Source: Zasmidium citrigriseum (lineage: Eukaryota; Ascomycota; Dothideomycetes; Mycosphaerellales; Mycosphaerellaceae). Taken from it: a stretch of DNA of 64,000 nt. Position numbers and translations under genes: made by a program. Shown here one piece after another: positions 42,022-50,898 of this stretch; the stretch's first letter is position 1; every line of letters starts with the position of its first letter. The notes below the pieces were generated by a model that was not told the DNA's origin, did no database searches, and was given only the letters and a program-made list of their open reading frames with translations. The DNA is taken from assembly GCA_002786025.1 (NCBI GenBank), contig NHNW01000033.1, forward strand, positions 372,001 through 436,000. Direction: 5' to 3'.

Positions 42022-43236
42022 ATGAAGGACCCATTCCCCATCCCACCGCAGCCTTGGCTGATCGATCTCACCAAACCCCTCGCCGAAGCACTCGCCCTGC
42101 CAACGCTGCCCCTCCACATCCACGAGGCCATCTTCGCCTTCGCCTTCTACAACTTCATCAACATCGTCGTCTCGCCCATCGTCTCCCGACGGCTGTTCCC
42201 GGACCGATATGCCAAGCTCAACCGCCGGACACGCATCAACTGGGATGTCCATGTCGTGTCTCTGGTCCAGTCCACAATCATCAGCGCCTTCTCGCTGTAC
42301 GTCATCTTTGCCGATGACGAGAGGAAAGATCTGAGGCCGAGAAGTCAGTGGGAGGGCAGGATCTGGGAGTACACGGGTATGAGCGGGCTGTGCCAGTCTT
42401 TTGCTCTGGGATACTTCCTCTGGGACCTCATTATGTGCAGCTGGCATGTGGACATCTTTGGATGGGGGATGCTGGCTCATGCTATCAGTGCTCTGTCTGT
42501 CTTTGCGTTGGGATACCGGCCATTCGTGTACTTCTACGCCCCCATCTTCTTGCTGTACGAGCTGTCCAGCCCGTTCTTGAACATCCACTGGTTCTGTGAC
42601 AAGCTGGATCTGACTGGATCTGCCGTTCAGGCTATCAATGGCGCTTTCCTGGTCGGGACCTTCTTTGGGTGCAGGCTCGTTTGGGGGAACATCAGCAGCT
42701 TCTGGACCTTCTACGACATCTTCAAGGCTGTTCGGTACGGACACTCGCAAATCACGAATTTCGAGACGGGAGCCCCCAGCGCATTCACCACTCAGGAGCT
42801 GTTGAACATCTACGCCGATGAGCAGGGCCAAAGGCTGGCATTCGCAGGCCGACAAAATGTCCCTATCTGGCTTGGCTTGATCTACCTGGCATCCAACCTG
42901 ACCCTCAACTCCCTGAATATCTTCTGGTTCGGCAAGATGATCGAAACGATCCGCAAGCGCTTCGACCCCCCATTCGGCACCAAAGGCGTTGGCAATGATG
43001 TTGTGCACTATGAGCCACAAGAGAAACTTGCCAAAGCTGCCGGTGCGTTGGTGGATTCGGAGCCAGAGAAGCCCAAGGGTAGTGTCAAGGCTGCGAGGCA
43101 AAGGGCTGAAGCTGCGATGAATGGGCCTGTGGATGTTGATGATGGTACACATATTCAAAGAGCGGTAATGGCCGATGGATCGAAGAGTATTGAGGTGACG
43201 GAGCAGAGGACGCTGAGAACGAGGCGGAAGGCGTAA
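42022..43236 (+). CDS. TLC-domain membrane protein
   Basis: Single exon, 404 residues from ATG 42022 (MKDPFPIPPQPWLIDLTKPL); the frame also contains an ATG at 41887, less likely. The sequence has about six to seven membrane segments. The TLC core shows NWDVHVVSLVQSTIISAF, GYFLWDLIMCSWHVDIFGWG, LLYELSSPFLNIHWFCDKL and a late GKMIETIRKRFDPPF, matching the TMEM56/FAM57-type branch rather than ceramide synthase Lag1 (no homeobox-like region). Proposed roles are in ER or plasma-membrane lipid handling. The hydrophilic C-terminus is Lys/Arg/Glu-rich. Family call firm, biochemical role open. Confidence 0.85.
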   Translation: MKDPFPIPPQPWLIDLTKPLAEALALPTLPLHIHEAIFAFAFYNFINIVVSPIVSRRLFPDRYAKLNRRTRINWDVHVVSLVQSTIISAFSLYVIFADDERKDLRPRSQWEGRIWEYTGMSGLCQSFALGYFLWDLIMCSWHVDIFGWGMLAHAISALSVFALGYRPFVYFYAPIFLLYELSSPFLNIHWFCDKLDLTGSAVQAINGAFLVGTFFGCRLVWGNISSFWTFYDIFKAVRYGHSQITNFETGAPSAFTTQELLNIYADEQGQRLAFAGRQNVPIWLGLIYLASNLTLNSLNIFWFGKMIETIRKRFDPPFGTKGVGNDVVHYEPQEKLAKAAGALVDSEPEKPKGSVKAARQRAEAAMNGPVDVDDGTHIQRAVMADGSKSIEVTEQRTLRTRRKA

Positions 43237-43412
43237 CTGCAGCCACCTTATTTCGGTGCGCTTGTATTGGACATACTTACCTCATCAATCATTTTGGCAG
43301 CGTTCAGCGGGCGGCAAGCGTTTGCAGCAGAGCAGGCCTTTAAGGATCTGTTCATATATCAACGACCATTGGTAGAGCATTCGGCGACCCGATGCTTTTA
43401 ATATTTCCTCAA

Positions 43413-44760
43413 CTACGAATACGCCCTCACTTCGGCTTCCAGATCCCCTAAATCCTCCTCCTCCCGACTCGCTTTCGACTCTCGCCCTTGCACAGTCGCA
43501 AACCCCTTATCCTCATGATGACTCGCCGTAGCCTCTGAATCCGATCGTCTGCTTCGCAATGAGACAGATGACGAGAGCAATCGCACGAGTTTCGAGGAAG
43601 ATATGGCATCGAAGACTCGAGCGGAGGGCAGAAGACAAGCGACCATGAAACCAACACCCATTTCGACGTACGTCCAGAAAAGTGCTACCGTAGCAAGACC
43701 TTAAAATAACGTCAGTGGTGTAGGACAAGGAGGTATCATCGGGGTTGCGGTCAAAGTAGAAGATGCCTCAATCCCCATCTTTCTTAAGAAGGGCCAAGGG
43801 TGCCACAAGCCCTCTACTAGCTTAGAGTCGCGTGCTCTCGTAGAGAGATGATCTTCCATGTTTGAGGGTAGGGTGGACACTGACCTTCGAGATCTTGAAC
43901 AGGATAATCAACCCCGAGAATGGAATACACACTCGCCGTGTGTCCATCCGCGGTGACCTGAGCCCAGGTTACCATTCGAAGAAGGCCGGCGACGACAGCG
44001 CTACATCCACATCGTCAGTCCACACATAGACTCAAGAGTTGAAGACACTCACAAAGCACTCAACAAAAACACCGCGCTCGCCTGTATTCTCTTTCGAGTG
44101 GTGACGAGTCTCAACTTCTGCACCATCACAAGCGGTTCAATCAAAATCGCAAAATCAATAATCCAATTAAACACACTCGCCACGAGATTCAACGCAAACG
44201 TATCCACGCACGCATCACTCTTCCAGAAATCCGTCGTCCACAGCGCTTCGGGGTATTTGCCGCAGAGGAAGATCTCGGCAAACAAAAACGTGACGGTCCA
44301 GAGGATCGTGAAGATTATCAACGTCCAGTTTGCGATGTCGAAGGGGGTGCGTTCGGTTCGACCACGGAAGATGCGACGGAAGAAGAAGAGGATGGAGAGT
44401 TTGATGAGGGAGATTGTGACGATGTGGCCGATCCAGAAGGCGTATTCGAATTTGTTGAGTTTGATGAATTCTTCCGTCGTGAGTTGGGGGAGGGAGTGGG
44501 CGCCGATGATGGCCGTTTGGGCGCCGTATGTGATGGCTACGCCGGCTGTGACGACCAAAATCTTGTCATGATCAGAGACCATCTAACATCTATACATGGG
44601 AGGCGATGAGACTTACGAAAGCCGGTATGATCAAAATCCCATCAATCTCCAACTTCTCCGAATACTTCCTCTGGCAATGCATTCGCGTGGCAAAGAGGAT
44701 GCAGCCCAAGATAGGAAACATCACTCCAATGGCCGTGCAGGCTGCGATGTTGTAGCCCAT
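43413..44760 (-). CDS. Rhodopsin-domain (PTH11-like) integral membrane protein
   Basis: Four exons: 44760-44617, 44561-44053, 44000-43885, 43699-43413; introns 55, 52 and 184 bp (185 positions 43700-43884); 351 residues. Segments follow the fungal rhodopsin-domain family: GYNIAACTAIGVMFPILG, then GILIIPAF spliced to ILVVTAGVAITYG, FEYAFWIGHIVTISLIKLSI followed by LFFFRRIFRG, IANWTLIIFTILWTVTFLF, and the late ATVALFWTYVEMGVGFMVAC followed by LLPSARV, equivalent to the family's E..iGiiaaClPt block. The C-terminal tail is Ser/Glu-rich and cytosolic. Some members are PTH11-type GPCRs; many sit in metabolite clusters with unknown role. It may be the left edge of the RiPP-like cluster. Confidence 0.8.
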
Positions 44761-45446
44761 CTTGTTTCAGGTCAGTCCAGCTGCCTGAGGAAGGAAGCGG
44801 CTGAACACCAACGAAAGAGAAGAGCGAATCCAACTAGATGGACGGCACAGTCGCAGAGACATTGGGCGACGAGAAGAGCTGAAGACAAGACTCTCTCAGA
44901 GCTGACAATGGCTCGGGGAAACTCCCATCAGCGTGCCGGATGCCGTTTCATCCAGCAGTGCACGCGAGATGCAGCGAAACGTGGGATGTCCTCTCCTCTC
45001 CTCGGAGAACAAGCTCTCATCGTCGGGCACTTCTCTCACATCTCACCGGCGAAGCGACGTCGTAGCATATGCATGTAATCTATGCTTGCTATCCCCACCA
45101 GTCAGACCCCGACACCACATTTGTGGAGCAGAGCACACGTTGGGGAAGATGTGGTGTTGGTACGACCGACGATCAGCTGGGTTGACGTCGAGCTTCGGGT
45201 CCTTCTTGAATCCTTCCGAGCTGGGTGAGGAACGACGTCAGCTCTTTTGTTGCAAACCCCGCGTGAAAGATTAATTGCTGAGTGAGGTGGTAGGGTGCTG
45301 CGTGTGGGGGCCATGGTGACGAAATATTACTTTCATTGTGGATGCGTTCTGCGTGAACAGAACAATCAAAGCACGTGGTTGTCACATGGAGCACAGCAGA
45401 TTGGATTGAATGAACGTTGATCTGGATTTTGAATTGGGATTACAAC
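44761..45446. promoter_or_regulatory. Divergent region between rhodopsin-like and UstYa-like genes
   Basis: 686 bp separating two divergent starts. Short frames only. It likely holds both promoters; no palindromic regulator site stands out. Confidence 0.4.
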
Positions 45447-46333
45447 ATGGCAGCCCAAATGGAAGAAGAGAAGTCGCCCTTTCTGCCTACACATGAAGAG
45501 AATGGAGAACGATGGCAAGGACGATCACAGAAACGATCTCGTACCTTTCGGATCCATGGACTCGTAATTCTGGTTGAGTTGCTCTTGCTAGGATTGAACA
45601 TTGGTCTATTCTTCATGACCAGCCTTTCGCGAGGGACTTCGATCGAACAAACCGGTTTTGATGAAGCATTTTGTAAGTGATACTTCATTTGCTGGGACGA
45701 TTGACTTGATCGTTACTGACAAAGTTGGTTCAGCACCTGCCACTTCTGCAGTCCCCTACAAAGTCGAAACGATCGATGTCTACGAGCCAAGCCCTTTCAC
45801 CGGCGAGCCTCGCCATGAGGTTGACGTTGCGTGGAGCGATCTGTTACGATGTATATCTTCCTATCTTCTCATGCTCCTGCACTCTGCTAACAAATATCTT
45901 TGTAGCGACCCAAATACGAGTGAGCGAAGACGAGATGAGACACATGAACAAAACCTCCGTCTCCCTCCTCGACAGCAGCGGCTACCTAGGCTATCCCGAA
46001 GCCCTCCACCAACTTCACTGCGTCAAACGCATGTACCAGTACCGGCACCTCGACTACTATACCAACCTCAACACGCACACCTTCGGCCTCCCACACTGGG
46101 ACCACTGCATCGAAGTCTTGCGGCGAGGGATTATGTGTAATGCTGACTTGACGATTAATACGGTTGAGTGGAGGGATGGGGAGATTAAGGGTGTGAGTAC
46201 GCATCCGAGGGTTTGTAGGGATTGGAGCAAGTTTGAGGAATGGGCAGAGCAAAGGGCGCTGAGGGGGAGGGCGGAGGGGTTGGTTGTTGGGGAGGATGAA
46301 GCAAATACTTATGGTCCCACAGATCTGTTATGA
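45447..46333 (+). CDS. UstYa-family (DUF3328) oxidase-like protein 1
   Basis: Three exons (45447-45672, 45734-45850, 45906-46333), introns 61 and 55 bp; 256 residues. A cytosolic tail precedes one membrane anchor (GLVILVELLLLGLNIGLFFM). The lumenal domain has IRVSEDEMRHM, then the first HxxHC motif in YPEALHQLHCVKRM (about 149-153) and the second in FGLPHWDHCIEVLRRGIMC (about 178-182). The pair of HxxHC motifs defines UstYa/UstYb proteins, which carry out oxidative macrocyclisation and related steps in fungal RiPPs such as ustiloxin and also act in other pathways. Both motifs are intact. It is convergent with a second UstYa gene, stops 49 bp apart, and close to the repeat precursor at 47829. 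Confidence 0.92.
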
Positions 46334-46382
46334 AAATGGAAGCGAATTATATTTGTTTGTTGAGGACCGCACTAGATTTATA

Positions 46383-47241
46383 TTACAGAGTATCAGGCCG
46401 CACCAACATATCCGTATTCGCCGACCGTCCCTTCATCCACTCATGCAACTTCTCCCAATTCACACACTTCTGCAATCCAGGCTCGTTATGTCTCACATGT
46501 CCTTTGTGCAATCCTTCTTCCTCCGCCCACATCACGGTATACATTGCATAATCGACGTGGCACATCATGCTTTGGCGGATCCAGTCGAGACAGTGATCTT
46601 CGAGCAATCAATCAGCACACATCAATGCGGTTCAAAAGGTAAGGTGTTCAAGACTCACCAGCATGCTCCTGCACATCCTTCCACTCCTCACTCTCCTGAT
46701 CCAAATCCCCATAAAAGTAATCCCGATAAAGAAACATCTTGATCTTCTTCACACAATGCAAATTATGAGCGACCCCTAGTCCCGCAGCGTATCCCCCGTC
46801 TTTCAGGGGAATGGAATCGAAACCGTGCTGATGGAGTTCATCTTCTGAGACTCGTAATAGCGTTCCTGCCATGAGATCGTGCATCGCTTGTTCCCATTTC
46901 GGTGAAGGTGGTCCGGTGAATTGACTGTTGTTGACGACTATTTTGCGCTGTTCGTAGGAGATTATGGGATTTGCGGGTGCTGGGGGATTGTCAGTAGTTG
47001 ATCGTTTGAGCTCGTGACAGAGAGACTTACAATATGGCTCAGGGATACCTCCATGGTCCCCATCTGTCATCGAGTATATCGTCGCCGTCAAGAACACGCA
47101 CAAGAGCAAAAGGGCGACATTCGCAATGGCCAATATCACGGCCACTGAGGAGCCCTTTCGCCGTCGAACGGGTCCATGGACATGCTGCTCTTCCCGATCA
47201 TCCTCGTTGAGAAACGACCTCTTCTCCTCTTCCGTCGCCAT
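46383..47241 (-). CDS. UstYa-family (DUF3328) oxidase-like protein 2
   Basis: Three exons (47241-47031, 46979-46659, 46597-46383), introns 51 and 61 bp; 248 residues. Anchor: SVAVILAIANVALLLLCVFL. Lumenal motifs: LLRVSEDELHQHG, AHNLHCVKKIKMFLYRDYF (first HxxHC, about 142-146), and after the second splice EHADHCLDWIRQSMMC (second HxxHC, about 176-180), then a Trp/Glu-rich end. Compared with protein 1 the shared order RVSEDE, HxLHCVK, HxDHC and a terminal W..L..W is clear, but identity elsewhere is low, so they are distinct paralogues, as in ustYa/ustYb. The 51 bp intron is a multiple of three with no stop, so a retained form would stay in frame. Confidence 0.92.
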
Positions 47242-47828
47242 ACTTTCGCCGTATGTACGATGGACAATCACGGTCGCCGAGTCTAGTCACACATACGCCT
47301 TGGCAAGAAGATACAAGAGCTGTAGTGGACCTCACCACCACGTCAAAGAGCCTCTCAGCCGCTGACGTCCCCACCACAGCTGAAGGAAAACCAACAAGAC
47401 CCTCTTCCTCCACAGGAGCCGGCACCGTCGTAAGCGCAGATCAGCTCCATCCCGATCCCCCAAGCTTTCCAGCTCCTTCATCGGGAATAGCATACCCAGT
47501 ACTCGCATTGTGCATGAGAAGATCGACCTTTTCGGTCTCCGAGTGAGCCAGGGGTCAAAACCAGTCAGATTCGCACATGCAACACGATTGCTTTATTGGT
47601 GTCGTTGTGGGGTGTTCCCACACGCGGATGACACCCCAAAGAAGGCGATGCTTGCAGGCGTTGGCTCTGTCTTGCCGTGCGTGTGGGATGTGGTCTTTAG
47701 GCTGTTGGTGATGACTGAAGTACTTCCGTTTTCCCATTGACATTGACGCCACCATCTCTGCGTCTCATCTCCTTTCGATACCAAGATCTCGGCAGAACGA
47801 AGAAGCTACATCGATATACTCCGTCAAG
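47242..47828. promoter_or_regulatory. Divergent region between UstYa-2 and the peptide precursor
   Basis: 587 bp between divergent starts. The part around 47440-47545 read on the minus strand gives KVDLLMHNASTGYAIPDEGA, reminiscent of an SDR NNAG region, but it runs into a stop; it is perhaps a gene relic. The last 100 bp are the precursor leader. Confidence 0.35.
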
Positions 47829-48240
47829 ATGAAGACGTTCTTTCTGGGCTTGCTGTTTGCGGTTGCTGTTGTTGCTGCTCCTGTGGCATTAGGTGAGTGT
47901 CTTCAAGTATCACGGCCGTTCAATGGCACTTGCTAAGTCGTATGCAGAACAACGAGACGGTTCGACTGAATTCGACCCCGATGCTTTCCTCAAACGAGAC
48001 GGCTCCACGGAGTTCGATCCAGACGCCTTTCTCAAAACTCGTGACGGCTCGACTGAATTTGATCCGGATGCTTTCCTCAAAGCACGAGACGGTTCAACGG
48101 AGTTCGACCCTGATGCCTTTCTGAAGCGCGACAATGCCATTTTACCTCCTGTCGAAGCGAGATGGCTCAACCGAGTTCGATCCAGATGCATTCCTCTGAG
48201 CGAGTCGAGTAATAATAGACAAGGGCCTGTACGATATTAG
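47829..48240 (+). CDS. Secreted repeat precursor peptide (candidate RiPP/KEP precursor)
   Basis: Two exons (47829-47892, 47948-48240), 55 bp intron GTGAGT...TGCAG; 118 residues in the continuous frame. The signal peptide MKTFFLGLLFAVAVVAAPVA is encoded mainly by exon 1. Exon 2 opens with EQR and then four tandem copies of DGSTEFDPDAFL, separated by KR, KTR and KAR and followed by KR. This is the architecture of Kex2-processed fungal RiPP precursors (ustA, phomA type): signal, then identical cores between basic sites. After copy 4 the frame leaves the repeat and ends in a non-repetitive 36-residue tail, while a fifth copy lies one base out of frame (48161-48196). UstYa genes, monooxygenases and a methyltransferase surround it. 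Product and activity are unknown. Confidence 0.85.
47956..48196 (+). repeat. Five copies of the DGSTEFDPDAFL-encoding unit
   Basis: Copies at 47956-47991, 47998-48033, 48043-48078, 48088-48123 (same frame) and 48161-48196 (frame shifted by one base). Spacings are 42, 45, 45 and 73 nt. All five encode the same 12 residues, yet every codon varies at its third position in at least one copy. Copy 5 is preceded by AAGCGA (Lys-Arg) and followed immediately by TGA. Confidence 0.9.
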
Positions 48241-48974
48241 GAGGACGGGTGAGCTGTATACATATTGTGAGCTTGGAAGGAGTTGGATCTTGGGTTAGCT
48301 AGCATGATATCCAATCTGAATGAACATGATTGTTTCGGTTTCATCCTTTACCTCTTCTTTCTCGACCTGTTGTAAACATCCAAGCAGGGCCGGTAAATCT
48401 GCCAGATCTCACTAAAACCTCAGCCAGCAGTCTTCCACCGGAACTGCAACACCCGTCGGACAGTTCCACAACATCTCAAATGAAGCTTCGTTTCCGAGCT
48501 TACGAAGTTGGAAGGAGCTGAAAAGCCAAGTGGAGGAGCTGAAGGATTGATCGACGCGGACCGCGCACTCAACGGCCGCATCGTGCATCGCTGCCGTCAT
48601 CGTCTGCAGGGACGTTGCACAAAACCGCTCGGGATATGGGTGCTAGCGCGGATGTTCCACACGTGCGTGGGGGTGTCGTGTCGGAGAACGTGTGAGTCTG
48701 GTGTGGAGACTTTGATGATTGATCAGTGAGGGCTGATGGTGTGTTTGACGTTGTGGGTATTGATTTCAGAGAAGCCCGAGAGGTGTGTGCTTCTGCGTCG
48801 ATCGAAAGAAAAGTAGTGAGCTCGTAGCACCTGCTTCAGCTCCATTGCAGTTGCCAACTCATTGACATTCCGACTGCATGCGATCCGTTACTTCCCACAC
48901 AACCCGGATCGATGGTGAAGACCTGAGAACATCACCACAAAAGAAGCCGTCGACCTCTCTACACACTTGCAATC
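48241..48974. other. Intergenic stretch inside the cluster
   Basis: 734 bp: 3' flank of the precursor and promoter of the first monooxygenase. A few short frames, none supported. Confidence 0.4.
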
Positions 48975-50261
48975 ATGTCGCCAAAGATCAGAGTTGCCAT
49001 CACTGGCGGCGGCGTGGCAGGAGCAGTGGCAATCCATGCCCTCCTCAAGCATTCTCACCTTGATCCTCACATCTTCGAATCGGCGCCAGCATTCAAAGAA
49101 GCCGGCATAGCATTTGGTGTAACTCGACAAGCCTACACAGCACTATCATTGATCGGAGAGTCCGCTACTCAAAGTCTCGACCGTGCCGGCGGCGTGGCAA
49201 TGAAGGGAGTGCATGCCTATGTTGGCCAGGGCAAAGGGGCCGGGGAGCTGGTGTACGAGCAAGACAATGCAGCCTTGGGAAAGTCGACGACCACCATTGT
49301 CCAGCGGGCGAACTTTCTCAAAGAGATGCTGGCAGATATCCCTCCTGAGCGAATGCATACTTCAAAGAAACTGCAAAGCATCGACCGGCGGGGCGATGGC
49401 TCAATTCTTATCCATTTCGCGGATGGCTCGACGCACGAGTGCGATATTCTGATCGGTGCTGACGGCATTCATTCAACGGTCCGAAAGATCATCCTGGGCG
49501 AGAAAGATCCAGCGGCCAACCCTCGAAACAGCGGCTCCTGGGCCGTGTTCACCATGCATCCATATGAAAAGGGCCGGGCAAGTATCGGAAATGCTCCAGT
49601 AAATCTCGAAGATGCCCGGGAATTCGGCTGGGTCGGTGAAGGTGGTTTCATGATGCACAACCTTTTCAGTAACGGCACCCAAGTCCAATTTACCGTAACA
49701 GGCCTTGATAAAGACGCAGTTGGGTCTGACAAGTGGCAACGGATGGTGACCAAGGATGAGTTCCAAAAACTTTACGTGGGCAAGGGCTGGCTGCCGCACA
49801 TGGAGAAGGCCGTCAATGATCTGCTTTGCGACGAACCAGAGCGGGGAGCTGTATACCTCTGGGAACATCCAAATGCTCGTACATATGTCGACGGACCTGT
49901 TTGCGTTTTGGGTGATGCCGCCCATGCCACAACACCATTCCAAGCATCCGGAGGAGGCATGTCCATCGAAGACAGCATGATCATGGGTGCGCTACTAGGC
50001 AAAGCTAGCTCGCCGAAGGAAGCACAAGCAGCGCTGAAGGTGTATGACGAGATCCGCCGGCCTCGAACGCAGAAGATCGTGGAGTCGAGCCTGATCACCG
50101 GTCAGCTCATGATGGGATTATACGAAGGCGTGGGTACAGATCCGAAAAAGCTCAGTGAGGCCTTGAAAGATCGATGGGACTTCATCATGGATCTTGACCT
50201 GAAGCAGCATCGGGAGGAGGCACTACAATTGCTGGATCAGCAGCTGAAGAACGGCGCATAG
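48975..50261 (+). CDS. FAD-dependent monooxygenase 1 (salicylate-hydroxylase-like)
   Basis: Single exon, 428 residues, ATG at 48975. Group A flavoprotein monooxygenase landmarks: dinucleotide fold RVAITGGGVAGAVAIHALL (7-25), DG motif DILIGADGIHSTVRKIIL (about 158), and GD motif VCVLGDAAHATTPFQASGGG (about 310), followed by MSIEDSMIMGALLG. It uses NAD(P)H, FAD and O2 to hydroxylate or epoxidise an aromatic or enol substrate in the cytosol. There is no secretion signal or anchor. In ustiloxin clusters flavin monooxygenases act after cyclisation, but those are a different subclass, so a role on the peptide here is inference. Same strand as the methyltransferase and monooxygenase 2. Confidence 0.88.
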   Translation: MSPKIRVAITGGGVAGAVAIHALLKHSHLDPHIFESAPAFKEAGIAFGVTRQAYTALSLIGESATQSLDRAGGVAMKGVHAYVGQGKGAGELVYEQDNAALGKSTTTIVQRANFLKEMLADIPPERMHTSKKLQSIDRRGDGSILIHFADGSTHECDILIGADGIHSTVRKIILGEKDPAANPRNSGSWAVFTMHPYEKGRASIGNAPVNLEDAREFGWVGEGGFMMHNLFSNGTQVQFTVTGLDKDAVGSDKWQRMVTKDEFQKLYVGKGWLPHMEKAVNDLLCDEPERGAVYLWEHPNARTYVDGPVCVLGDAAHATTPFQASGGGMSIEDSMIMGALLGKASSPKEAQAALKVYDEIRRPRTQKIVESSLITGQLMMGLYEGVGTDPKKLSEALKDRWDFIMDLDLKQHREEALQLLDQQLKNGA

Positions 50262-50898
50262 AAAGGCTGCAATCATGAACGTGATGTCTTTGGCTGTCCT
50301 GACTTGCCGACTTCAATTCTTCTGAGCGTTGATGCAGTGGTCCAGACTTGCTGGTGTACGATAGCCGGAAAGCGAAGTGGCCAAAGAATCAATTCTGACG
50401 CATCGCTGCTTTCCATCGAACAGCCTGGCAAAAAGAACATGATCTCATGTTGCCACGATCCTGACTGAATGAACGATGACAGGGTCCTTATCTGTTGTGT
50501 AGCCGAGACCCCTTCACATGCTATCTTGGCGGCCTCTGTAAGTGAATGCTCCGGCTCCGGCCAATAGATACTCCGGGCGAATCCTTCGGCAGGTCGATGG
50601 TCGCACATCACCTCGATGAGAACACAAAGTGCTGACCTTGGGCATCAGATTAGATACGAGTACAAGCGAGCTCTATAGCGACACGCGTGCCGATCGCTTT
50701 TGGTCTAGAGATGTACCTCCGAACTGGAAACCGAGCCAAGCTTTACGAAAGCTTCAACTCCGATCGACAGATGATGCGATCGGTGGCTTTCAAGTGTGGG
50801 AAAAACAACATCGCGTGCCTCTGATCTTGGTTCTGTTGACTTCTCGTGTGTTGCAGAATCGACCGCTTCCACAACAACTCTTGGACAACAATACCAAA
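50262..50898. other. Intergenic stretch
   Basis: 637 bp. A plus-strand frame open from 50629 is continuous with the methyltransferase but has no ATG before 50899 except a non-standard start. Likely promoter and leader. Confidence 0.4.

Noticed and set aside
41914..43158. 414-residue minus-strand frame opposite the TLC gene
   Set aside because: The plus strand encodes a clear TLC membrane protein; the antisense frame has no domain and reflects codon bias.
44562..44616. ATG at 44582 as start of the rhodopsin-like protein
   Set aside because: It lies in an intron; splicing to an upstream exon from 44760 restores the first membrane segments typical of the family.
48130..48160. An intron between core copies 4 and 5 that would correct the frame
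   Set aside because: No GT-AG pair of usable length exists in this 31-base stretch.
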